Of a stretch of 29,336 nt of DNA, positions 20,663 through 29,336 are shown piece by piece (position 1 is the first letter of the stretch; each line of letters starts with the position of its first letter). Source of the stretch: Hyphochytrium catenoides (taxonomy: Eukaryota > Sar > Hyphochytriomycetes > Hyphochytriales > Hyphochytriaceae); the NCBI GenBank assembly GCA_900088475.1, contig FLMG01000941.1:140719-170054 (forward strand), in the 5' to 3' direction. Both the position numbers and the translations under genes were made by a program. The notes under the pieces were generated by a model that did no database searches, had not been told where the DNA came from, and was given only the letters and a program-made list of their open reading frames with translations.

Positions 20663-23600
20663 ATGGACACTGCCGATCCGAAGTCGCCAAAGCCTAGTGT
20701 GGCTATCCGCGCACCCCCTCCTCCTGGTCAAGCATCTGGCCAGGAGGCTCCATCTCAAGGTCTGCAGGTCAAATTTCGCAGGGAGGCTGAGCTATTGGGG
20801 TTACAGCCGGCATCGCCGCGGACAGGAGAGAAAGAGCGGAATGGGCCGACCCAGAGCGCTGGCAGCACGCCTCCCATGTCCCCAAGGAACCAGAAGCCGC
20901 ATTACCTAAGCCATCCTCGAGTCAAGACCACGTCCGCGTCGCTGGATCCTCAAGCGACATGGCGCTCTTTAGTGGAGAACTCGACCCATGTGGGGCTTCA
21001 TAAGACCAACATTGATCCGGATACTGTCTTTGATGAGGAGAATGTCCAGGTATCTCTGCGTAACCCATTCTCCTTCTTCTCGTTGGTACCTCCTACGCAC
21101 GGGGCCCAACCGCTTGCCTCTAACGGCTCCCATCTTCTCTCCTATTGCACCTTTATCCAACAACAGTATCTCACATACTTTCTATCACGCCTGGTACAGA
21201 TCAAAGAGGACATCCTCCGTATGATTGTGCAATATCTAGAAGATGAAGGCTATTCGATCAGCTCCACCACCATCCAGGACGAGACAAACGTCAAACTTCA
21301 TGAGCAACAGAATCGCAGAGCGCAGGTGAAGCGGATGAGGAAGTGTATAAAGGAGGGAGAGTGGGATATGGCCACGAAGTTGACGACGAAACACCTAAAA
21401 AAGACCAGCCAGAAAGCTTTTCTCTATCAGATATACAGGCAGGAGTATCTGGAGCTCATTGACAGACATGAGTATCAAAAGGCCTTCACCTATTTGACGA
21501 CCAGGTAATGCACGTGTCTTGACTCCCTCCTACTAGCTATCGAAGAGGTCAGGTCTGCTCCGTCGCCGGTGCGTTCAGCAACGTGCGCCGCTGGGTGGCG
21601 GGAGAACACTATCCCGCTTTATGATTGCTGCACTAGCAATGCCTTCAGTCATTGACACTCATTATTCTTACCTGCTTTCCTTTCGGTGGCCCACTATCTC
21701 CTGCCCAGCATTTGCTATTTATAACATGAGGCGGTTGCGATGGGGGCTCACGGGCTAACCGTCTGTCCTGCCAGGCTGAAGCCTTTGGAGAACATAGCTC
21801 GTGGAAGCGGAAAGAATGAGTTCTTTGATCTCTGCTACCTTCTAACCTGCAAATCGGTGCATGACACGGACAGTTTTCGGAACTGGCCGGGCGTTATGTC
21901 TGCCAGGTAGGTATATGCCGGAGACTGAGTAGGGAGACAGGGTACCGGGAATAGAGAGAGAACCGGTAGATGCGATGAAGGAGAGAGTGTGCATAGACAA
22001 CAAATTCAGAAAGCCACATTGTTGGTCTCCCCTTTGCCTTTCGTTCTCTCATGATGAAGTCATTCCGGCTCCTGGCTAACCTTGTGGCTCTACTACCTCC
22101 TTATTTCAAGGGAGGAGCTTGCCGACTCTTTTCAAATGATGCTAGATATGGAGACATCCATATCATCTCATCATCCTCGCCTTCCTCCTCGACGCCTGGT
22201 CCAACTCCTCAAGCACGCAGTTACCTACCAAATGGAGTTCTCTCGTTATCATCCACGAATGGTCCCTAAAGTCTCGTCTCTTTTGCATGACTATGAGTGT
22301 GCTGTCCTCCCGAACTCTGTTAAAGCCACCCTTGTTGGCCACACGGCCAATGTAAAATGCGCTCACTTCGTGGGTAAGTTCATTTATGAGGCGCTTGGTC
22401 AACAGATTTCCTCACATCACTCCTTTCATTATTTACTCTTCACTGGCTCTCTCGCTCGGCTTGAGCATCTCACCATTTAGTTACCTAGCCGTCTGACATT
22501 GGTAAATGTACCAGGTACTGATGGGCTTCTCATTGCTTCTGGTTCGAGCGATAACACCATCAAGATCTGGCCAAGTGACATAGGAAATGCAAGAGCTTAC
22601 GCGGATGCAGCAGGACTAGAGGCAGATGGGATATACGATGAAACCGGAAAAGCGAGCAGAGGTAAGTGCAGGGATGACATACAGACAGCTCGGGCCAGAG
22701 AGATCGAGGACTGTGCCGGACTGAATAAGAGGCGATCTCCTTTGAGCGCCCAGCGCACTCTAATAAAATGGAAACGAAAGGCTTTTGCCAACAAGAGGGA
22801 GAGGAGGAATAGATGGCTCCACTCAAGAAAAGGGTTGCTTCTCGGTGGTCTGCATATGAGTTATCTTTTGATGGTCGTGCAGTGCGTAGAGTGTGGAAGC
22901 CGAAGAGGAACAATGGACGTTTTGCTCAATGTCAATAAAAAGCGAAAGAAAGTATCTAATGTCTTACTTTCCTGCAGACATGAGGGATCTAGAAGATTTT
23001 CTCCCTTTCTCAGAGTCCCCGCCCCAATGGCAGACCGCCACTCCTACTCCCCAGGACAGTGCCCGATCACACCCTGCAGACGGATCGTCAGAGATCACGC
23101 AGAGAGCTTGCAGGACTCTGAAGGGACATCTATCGCGAATATGGCAATTGGCCTCCACTGAGAGAGGTAAGGGAGAAAGCCTCAGTAACCTAGCCATAGG
23201 GACTTTAAATTTTTGCCCATGGACGGCGGAGTGATTTTTCTTCGGGATATCTCTTCTTTCTCGCCATCGTCGAAGGGCTACTTCTGCAGCAGTTAGATGC
23301 ACTCATTTGGGGTCATTGCATGGAGTTGGATTGTGGTTTCTGCCGCAGCTGCTCTCCTGCGTGATGGCTCACTTGTCCGAATCGCTGAATTGTATCTTCT
23401 CGTGACTTCAGGTCAATATTTGTACAGCGCTTCTGGAGATGGAACAGTTAAGGTCTGGGACCTACATGCGCCGGATGCCAATGCATGTGTTAACACCTGG
23501 CAGTGTCACAAAGGTTAGCGGACGTAATGATTAGAGCTCCTTCTGTGTATGCACCTCTCCCTACGTTCCCATCGTCAATTGCCCTCAAAATTGCAGCCAC

Positions 23601-24972
23601 TCCTTTCGGGCTTGCTATGATTGCTCTGCAGAGCTTGATAATTCTCCTACTTACGCCTCTAATTGGTTCAGGTGACGTGCATTCTGTGAGCCTTCATCCT
23701 GGTGAAAAGCACTTTGTCTCTGGCGGTTATGATCGGACAGTCAAGCTTGTAGATGTAGCCACTGGCGCAATAGTCAAAACCTTTGAGGGACATACGGCGG
23801 CCGTATCTGGTAAGCGGCATGCTCTATCGTTTCCTGGTCCCTTCCCTGTCCTCCACTGTCGTCCGTCGCGCTAGGGACCTTATACAGAAAGCAGTAGAAA
23901 TATTGCGTTTGTTCAGCAGTTTTGCATCTTCTCAGTCTTTGCTGTCCCGCACTCTTTGATCTCTCTCTCGCCAGACACGATCTTCAACCCCCATGGCAAT
24001 CTAATTATAAGCGGCTCTAAGGACAACACCATCAGATTCTGGGATATCGTAAGCGGTCTATGTGTCAAGACCATTCATCAGACACTAGGAGAGGTAGGAG
24101 GATAAAAGAATAGGACGGACGCCAGCAGCGCTGAGGGCGAACTGCTGCCGTTTCCCTTCTTGTAAGCATTGTTCTCAATCACTTTCAATGTCTGCTTGTC
24201 TTTGCTGCTCCTCCGTTGCCGCCCTTTAGGTGACCTCGGTAGAGATGAACAGCACCGGTCTCCTCCTCCTTAGTGGCAGCAGAAATAATAGCAACCGACT
24301 GTGGGATATCCGGATGACAGGCTCTCTTAGTAACAAGGAGGACAAGCCCTTACAAAGGTTCTGTTCCCTTTCTAACCATTTGACCGTGACCACCTTCCAT
24401 GCACCTTGACATAGAGCAGCCGTTCAGAGCCATAGCTGGAACTCCTTTTCCTCCCCTGACACATGCTCAGTTTCCTTACCCTATACCATTGTGTTGACGC
24501 AAATCTGGTCCATGACCCTCACTCTGTGGCCTCCTCGTGCCTGCTTATCCCGTTTCCTAGGTTCAAGGGCCATCAGAACACTGCCAAGAACTTTGTTCGA
24601 GCCTCTTTCGGGCCACGGGAGAGCTTAGTGCTTGGCGGTTCAGAGGACGGCATGGTATACATATGGGACGTGGACTCAGGAAAACTCCTCCAGGTTAGTT
24701 GGCCGTATTCTTCCTTACCTCTCATCTTCTCTGTCTGCCTTATCTCGCTCATACCTCCATATCATCACTTCTCGACGTTTGGGGTTAGATTGACTCAACT
24801 GTCCGCTGTCTATCATCTCTGGCAGCGGCTCACTGGTCATCGTGGAGTGGTCTACTCCTGCTGCTGGAACGCCCGGCAGTCCATGTTTGTTAGCAGCAGT
24901 CATGATGGGACTCTTAAGACCTGGTGGTGGGATGAGGCCAACCCTAACGGCTTCGACCTGAACAATGCATAA
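20663..24972 (+). CDS. LisH/CTLH/WD40-repeat protein, twelve exons
   Basis: Model join(20663..21049,21200..21504,21775..21906,22111..22373,22515..22661,22978..23166,23412..23513,23672..23809,23975..24093,24230..24357,24561..24693,24826..24972), 729 residues, all phases consistent. Residues 1-129 are Pro/Ser-rich and disordered. Exon 2 opens a LisH-like helix pair (IKEDILRMIVQYLEDEGYSI), then a CTLH-like segment (MRKCIKEGEWDMATKL ... YRQEYLELI) and LCYLLTCKSV. From about residue 350 come WD40 blades with typical ends: DNTIKIW, DGTVKVWD, YDRTVKLVD, DNTIRFWD, NSNRLWD, DGMVYIWD, DGTLKTWWW. LisH-CTLH-WD40 proteins are scaffolds, for example in splicing (SMU1) and ubiquitin-ligase complexes (WDR26); orthology to either is not established. 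Introns 21050-21199 and 24694-24825 keep frame and lack stops; I splice them because they break conserved domains. Confidence 0.88.
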
Positions 24973-25482
24973 CAGGGACTATAGCCGACAGAGAGAGAGG
25001 GGAACCATGAGATGTGGGCCGAGAGCTAGCGGGGGGCCAGTAGCCTTTTGCTCTTCTTATTTATTAATTGCAAACCCTTTGCCATCGCTTTTTCGATGAT
25101 CGCCTTGCTCGTCATTGGTGTCACAGTTTGGGAAGGACCATAGGAGAGATGGACACAGGAAAAGCACGGGCAAGGAGCGGTCATCTTGACCGATGCTAGT
25201 GCGTCCAGAAGCATGGCAAAGAAGGACACAGGCTCCAGAAAGCAACATTCTCATCTGTTACCGGTGAAGCATTAGCAGGATCTCAAGGAACGTCAAAGGA
25301 GTTATGCAAGAGAGGGAAACACTAAGGGATACGTGGGGGCAAGTCAAAGGTTTATGATGGAGCCACTATCGTTAGGTTTAATGGGAACCAGAAGCTACTG
25401 ACTACTGCTCTACCTCCTACTTGGCTACTCTTTGGGTCACAGACGGGCGCAGAGAGAGAGAAGGAAGAGAGAGAAAGAGAGA
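24973..25482. other. Convergent intergenic spacer
   Basis: 510 nt between the WD40 gene stop (plus) and the sterol reductase stop (minus). Short open frames on the minus strand have no motif. No gene seen. Confidence 0.7.
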
Positions 25483-26964
25483 CTAGTACACTCCAGGGAT
25501 GAGGACATAGGGCACTCGTCTGCAATACTCTCGCCAGTCCTCTCCATACTTCTCTCTACATCTCTCCATGTCCCTCGCTGCCCTGTGCACCAGCACCACG
25601 ACGAAAAAGCAGAAGTAGAAGTAAGGGATAAACGATCCAAAGCCTGTGATCAGCCCCCAGCTCAGCGCCATACACAGGTCCGCGGTATAATGCACCTTCC
25701 TGGCATATTGCCACCAGCCATCGACGAGCAGAAGGTTGCCCTGCCTGGTGCGGATGAAGTTTGGATTCTTCAGTGTGCCCCAAGGGAGCTGAGGGAAGGT
25801 CCATCGTGGGATAAAGGTTCCCCTCTGTTGCATGCGGAAGCGGTTCTTCTGACTGTTGGCCGTGTCCCAGACGTAGTACCCGCCTAAGAGGAGGACAAAG
25901 CAGAGGGCGTACCAGAGGGTTGAAGAGGAGAGAGAAAGAGAAGGAGAGAAAGAGAGAGAAGAAGGGGAGAGAGAAGGCTTCATAGGCCCCCGTTCAAGGA
26001 GATAGAGAGAGGAGAGACAGTAGGTGAAGGGGACGCCTGCCAGATTCCAGAAGATCAGCATAAAGCCCCATTTCTCATAGAAGATATCCCAAGTCGTTGG
26101 AATGCATTCCTCTCCTTTCATGCAAGCATTAACATAGAGAAAGTGGGCCAGCGTCATGAAGAGAAGCTCAGGAGAGAAAGCTCCTTCTCTCTCCTTCTCT
26201 TTCAGAGCACAAGAGACGGAGATGAAGAAGAGAATGACCCAGGGAATGCGAATCTCTGCCCACATCTTCAGGTCTAGCTTCCCAATGCGCGGATTGAGCG
26301 GCGCTCCCATGAAGAAGTCATAGAGATGATTGCCTGACATTCTGTGAGCAGTGCCAAGAGAGAGAGAGAGAAAGTACGTCAAGAAGCTGACGAGAAAGCC
26401 AGAGAGGATCGCCACAGTCATTAATGGGCCAAAGTTGTCCACGATGTCGGTGAGAGGGAAGACGCCGGAGAGATGAAGAGCGAGAGACAAGAGAAGAAGA
26501 GAATAGAAGGACCAGACGCCGTTGCATTTGTACGAGAGCTGCCGTCCGCGTTCTGAAGGTAGAGGGAGACCCTTGACCTCTGGTCCTGGCATCACGTACG
26601 CCAGCAGAGCCTGGAGGAGAGAGAAGAGGCCGTAGATCTTCACAGCGTAGCCCGTCGGCGGCGCGTGGGTCCCAATGTCGGAGAGGAACGAAGAGAAAGA
26701 GGAAGGTAGAAAGAGTTTCCCTTGATGGAGGTGCACCGACAGCCATAGATAGTACATTAGCAGAGGGAAGCCGATCATCATCGCAGTGACGCCTGGAGCG
26801 CCTCCAAATTCATAGACAACGGCGCTGTCCACATCCTTCCCTTGAGACGTGACGGAGCCTTCAGACTGCTGGGCTGTCCCGCTCTTTTCTCTCTCTCCAT
26901 TCGTCCAGTCTCTCTTTTCTCTCTCCTCTCTCGAGGTAGAGGCAGAGACTCTCTTCCTTGTCAT
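25483..26964 (-). CDS. ERG4: ERG4-type sterol C-24(28) reductase, intronless
   Basis: One uninterrupted frame of 493 residues from ATG at 26964. After about 50 polar residues it opens with YEFGGAPGVTAMMIGFPLLMYYLW, the ERG4 start block (shown as YEFGG then MMIGFPLLMYYLW). It carries the sterol-reductase family signatures GNHLYDFFMGAPLNPR and HRAARDMERC followed by KYGEDWREYC, as well as TWDIFYEKWGFMLIFWNLAG and DTANSQKNRFR. These match fungal ERG4 more closely than ERG24 or DHCR7. The enzyme would reduce the C-24(28) double bond in the last step towards ergosterol-type sterols, using NADPH, in the endoplasmic reticulum membrane; many hydrophobic segments are seen. A Ser/Leu/Pro low-complexity loop sits between conserved blocks, where the sense strand carries a CT-rich tract (about 25921-25977). 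It lacks introns, unlike most neighbours. Confidence 0.92.
   Translation of the reverse strand: MTRKRVSASTSREEREKRDWTNGEREKSGTAQQSEGSVTSQGKDVDSAVVYEFGGAPGVTAMMIGFPLLMYYLWLSVHLHQGKLFLPSSFSSFLSDIGTHAPPTGYAVKIYGLFSLLQALLAYVMPGPEVKGLPLPSERGRQLSYKCNGVWSFYSLLLLSLALHLSGVFPLTDIVDNFGPLMTVAILSGFLVSFLTYFLSLSLGTAHRMSGNHLYDFFMGAPLNPRIGKLDLKMWAEIRIPWVILFFISVSCALKEKEREGAFSPELLFMTLAHFLYVNACMKGEECIPTTWDIFYEKWGFMLIFWNLAGVPFTYCLSSLYLLERGPMKPSLSPSSLSFSPSLSLSSSTLWYALCFVLLLGGYYVWDTANSQKNRFRMQQRGTFIPRWTFPQLPWGTLKNPNFIRTRQGNLLLVDGWWQYARKVHYTADLCMALSWGLITGFGSFIPYFYFCFFVVVLVHRAARDMERCREKYGEDWREYCRRVPYVLIPGVY
25921..25977 (-). repeat. CT-rich coding microsatellite in the sterol reductase gene
   Basis: On the plus strand this reads as imperfect GAGA repeats; on the sense strand it encodes a Ser/Leu/Pro-rich loop between two membrane segments. 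It looks like a repeat expansion tolerated in a loop. Confidence 0.75.
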
Positions 26965-27629
26965 AGCTTTAGAAGACGTAAGACAAAGATAAAGGATGAG
27001 CTATTGACCGACCTTCCGTCTCCTTCAAGGAAAGAAACAGTTCTCTCCTGCTGGGATCTCACTAAGGAAGTTCAAAGCGTCTCTCTCTCTCTCTCTCTCT
27101 CTCCTGTTTGATCTACTGACTACTTTCCGTCTGCCAAGCTGCCAGACAAATCTTTCGAAGACTGCATAGACCGAGTCCATAGAAGGAAAAGCAGAAGAGA
27201 GTAAGATCGTGGCGAGAGTCGGGAGAGAAAAGAGAGAGTTGGGGGAGAGGAAGAGTGAGACCAAAGAGAAAAGAGAGGGAAGCAGAGGAAAGAAGAGGGA
27301 AGGCGCAGGTGAGGGAGAACGAAGGAGAGAAACAGCCGACATGGCCAAACAACCAGGAAAGATATTTGAATAGAGCGAGGGAGAGAGAGAGAGACAGAGA
27401 CAGGAGAGAGAAAGAGAGAGACTACTGTCGCCCTTCGTGAAGGTCAAGGTGTTTCCTTCTATTTCTACTGCTATTGCTGGACAGAGAGACGAAGTAGACA
27501 CAAGGGCGGGACCCTGTTCCCCTTCCGCCCACCGACTGATGCTGACTACATTCCTACGTGATCAGAGAGACAAAGAAAGAGGAGAGAGCGGACACGAAGT
27601 GAGAGAAGGAATGAGCGATCATTGAGACA

Positions 27630-27733
27630 TAAAAGAGAGAGAGAGTGTGTGAGAGAGAGAGAGAGAGAGGGAGAGAGAGAGAGAAAGAGAGAGAAAGAGA
27701 GAGAGAGTGTGTGAGAGAGAGAGAGGGAGAGGG

Positions 27734-27792
<59 letters not shown>
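27630..27792. repeat. Long compound (GA)n tract
   Basis: About 160 nt of imperfect GA repeat with two GAGTGTGTGAGAGA interruptions (near 27641 and 27705) and AGAAAGAG variants, ending in about 20 pure GA units. The repeated interruption suggests duplication of an inner segment. Confidence 0.93.
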
Positions 27793-27794
<2 letters not shown>

Positions 27795-28077
27795 CTACTG
27801 CCAGAGATGAATTAGAAAGATCATCCCCTAAATTTCTTTTCCACTCCGCCATGATGGCCAATTTACAAGTAAAAATAGTACTTGTTAATCTGCCATAAGT
27901 CCCTTCTACAAGGGAGTGGTAATATCCTCTGCTGTGTAAAGAATGATTATTCAACATTTTTGGCAGCCATAGCTCACAAATAAAGTACGAATGCTTGTCA
28001 AGATTGATGTAACGCCTTGTGAATAATCAGTTCCAAAGGAAACCTTGCTTGGTGGGCCTTGCCGTTACTTGTAATCA

Positions 28078-28078
28078 G

Positions 28079-28121
<43 letters not shown>

Positions 28122-28132
28122 TTCTTTCTCTT

Positions 28133-28170
<38 letters not shown>

Positions 28171-28203
28171 TCTATTCTCTCGCTCTCGCTCTCGCTCTCG
28201 CTC
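28078..28203. repeat. Compound (CT)n / (CTTT)n / (CGCTCT)n tract
   Basis: CT runs broken by TTTCTTTC units, ending in four to five copies of CGCTCT (about 28179-28203). It lies about 290 nt to the right of the GA tract and on the complementary strand, so the two could pair as a large inverted repeat. Confidence 0.92.
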
Positions 28204-28556
28204 TCCGCTTTTTTCAATCTCTCTCTCTCTCTTCCCTTGATGCACTTGCAGACTCGTCCTCTTTTCCTGCCTTCCAGACATCAAAGGGCACACTGGCGAG
28301 GGGGAGGAAGAGAGACAGAGACAGAGGGAGAGAGGAGAGGTGAAATGCAGAGGAGAAGGAAGAGACACTCGCGTATTAGGAGAGTGACAACTGAGAGACA
28401 GGCGGGAGAGAGCTGAGATCACAGCTCTTAAGAATGGCAGGGGAGTGGCATCTGGGCTCGTGTTGGCGACGACGGCTGAAGATTGAAGCTGCAAGAAGCT
28501 GGCGAGTGAAGAGAAGAGATTATAAGTAGAGAGAACAGACGACGTAGAGTTCCTCT

Positions 28557-28564
<8 letters not shown>

Positions 28565-28613
<49 letters not shown>
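28565..28613. repeat. (CT)n microsatellite upstream of the last gene
   Basis: About 24 pure CT units ending about 35 nt before the proposed start codon at 28649. If the model is right, it lies in the promoter or 5' leader. Confidence 0.95.
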
Positions 28614-28616
<3 letters not shown>

Positions 28617-28648
28617 ATGAATAGAACGAGAGAAAAGTTGGCTGGTTG

Positions 28649-29336
28649 ATGGAGGGAGGAGGAGGAGGAGCAGCAAAGCTCCTTGACCGGCGGTCCATGT
28701 TGCAGAAAGGATTCCCAAGTCTTAGACCTGCAGGAGGGACAGTCGCAGCCATCATCGCGGGGTAAGGGAGCGGAGAAGGAGGAGAGGAAGAGGAGAGGAC
28801 GCAGGAAAATGTCCGGGAGAGAGAAGTGCGAAGTGAAGGAAGAGGAACGGGGCGACAAGGGCACAACGCTGATAAGAAAGAGGAAGAGAGTGGGGCGTTT
28901 TGCGTATGATGCGAGGCTGTGCCTGCTCTCTCTCGCTCTCGCTCTGTCTCTCTTCTCTCTCTCTCTCTCTCTCTCTCCATCCTTCTAGGACTCTCTCGTC
29001 CGCTCTATTCTTCCATCTTCTCGGTACCCTGCCCATAACCTTTTCTTGATCTCTCTTCCCGCTAGACTCAGCGACAGCGATGAGGAAGAAGAGGAAGATA
29101 GAGTCGGCCCCATTTTTTCTGGGACCTCTAAGAGAGGTGAAGGTGTGGTTTTTCAAGATGCGCTGGGTACGTTTTGTGGTTAACAGCTCTCTCTGTGTCT
29201 TCTTTGACTCTCGCAGTCCGTTCTCCCGTCAATTCTCTCACAACTTCTTCTCGTTCTCTTTCTCTCTCTCTGTATCCTCTCTCTCTCTCTGTATCTCCTC
29301 TCTCTCTCTCTCTCTTTTTCTCTCTCTCTCTCTTTC
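28649..29336 (+). CDS. 5' part of an unidentified gene, truncated by the window edge
   Basis: Exon 1 28649..28761 begins MEGGGGGAAKLLDRRSMLQK and ends at GG|GTAAGG; exon 2 29066..29166 starts after CGCTAG, joins in phase and carries LSDSDEEEEEDRVGPIFSG and KRGEGVVFQDAL before a GTACGT donor. The intron 28762-29065 is 304 nt and CT-rich. The rest, through 29336, appears to be intron, and the gene continues beyond the window. The Ser-Asp followed by a Glu run is typical of nuclear or nucleolar acidic patches and of casein kinase 2 sites, but no domain is visible. A second possible start is the ATG 16 codons in. Real gene likely, identity unknown. Confidence 0.5.
29248..29336. repeat. CT-rich microsatellite at the window end
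   Basis: Imperfect CT repeats with TGTATC interruptions, lying in the putative second intron of the last gene and continuing to the edge. Confidence 0.9.

Larger units (their letters stand above)
26965..28648. other. Long TC/GA-rich spacer between divergent genes
   Basis: 1.7 kb between the start of the sterol reductase (minus) and the start of the gene at 28649 (plus), so it should hold both promoters. It is dominated by dinucleotide tracts whose strand switches: TC at 27079-27103, GA at about 27630-27792, TC at about 28078-28203 and TC again at 28565-28613. The non-repetitive part at 27793-28075 is AT-richer. Open frames here are products of the repeats (Ser-Leu or Arg-Glu runs). I see no gene. 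Confidence 0.65.

Noticed and set aside
25432-26746. Plus-strand frame 25432-25887 and minus-strand frames 25556-25804 and 26318-26746
   Set aside because: They are shadows of the sterol reductase, whose motifs fix the true frame.
27025-28980. Many open frames rich in Ser-Leu or Arg-Glu
   Set aside because: A TC or GA repeat is open in several frames by nature. They lack motifs and splice support, apart from the one gene model starting at 28649.
1-29336. CRISPR arrays, transposase or reverse-transcriptase genes, rRNA and tRNA genes
   Set aside because: No spaced repeats other than simple microsatellites, no mobile-element protein motifs, and no tRNA or rRNA sequence that I could recognise by eye. 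A covariance-model scan would be needed to exclude tRNAs fully.

Overview
The window is nuclear DNA from a eukaryote, most likely a unicellular one. At least eight genes are interrupted by GT..AG introns of about 71-430 nt, mostly below 220 nt. Coding sequence is of moderate GC, and the spaces between genes are full of TC/GA dinucleotide tracts. One 522-nt run of N (17583-18104) lies inside such a tract. The gene set (fungal-type C-24(28) sterol reductase, M32 carboxypeptidase, mitochondrial-type class II sirtuin, LisH/CTLH/WD40 protein) would fit an alga, a stramenopile or another free-living protist. The sequence alone does not fix the lineage.

Layout, left to right. 279-2223 (+) is an acyltransferase-3 family membrane protein with one intron. 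3130-4876 (-) is a four-exon M32 (Taq-type) metallocarboxypeptidase with its zinc site intact. 5694-9050 (-) is a ten-exon, 405-residue protein whose conserved motifs suggest a HAD-like fold with an altered first motif. 9051-10857 is mostly non-coding, with two short unexplained reading frames. 10858-12580 (+) is a four-exon, 362-residue, probably disordered protein of unknown role. 12968-13849 (-) is a two-exon protein with a mitochondrial-type leader and a zinc-ribbon-like segment resembling mitochondrial ribosomal protein bL32m. A small plus-strand candidate gene (13805-14373) starts inside its first exon. 14604-16379 (+) is a seven-exon SIRT4-like sirtuin.

16380-20662 is poorly resolved. 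It holds a hypothetical minus-strand gene (17050-17433), the assembly gap, a run of plausible plus-strand exons with an RCC1-repeat-like stretch (18490-19821), and a 60-residue minus-strand reading frame (20243-20425). 20663-24972 (+) is a twelve-exon, 729-residue LisH/CTLH/WD40 protein. 25483-26964 (-) is an intronless ERG4-type sterol C-24(28) reductase. The end of the window is TC/GA-rich spacer followed by the 5' part of another plus-strand gene (28649 onward), which runs off the edge.

The genes do not form an obvious pathway. Neighbours are on mixed strands, and the functions (sterol synthesis, peptide turnover, mitochondrial deacylation, probable mitochondrial translation) look like ordinary housekeeping. 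The exon models were built by hand from splice sites, phase and protein similarity. For each of the eight main models the total length is a multiple of three, or phase is kept to the window edge. I found no clear new multi-gene system. The best leads are the HAD-like protein, the bL32m-like protein with an altered zinc ribbon and a long lysine-rich tail, and the contrast between intron-poor, TC-rich membrane-protein genes and intron-rich neighbours.
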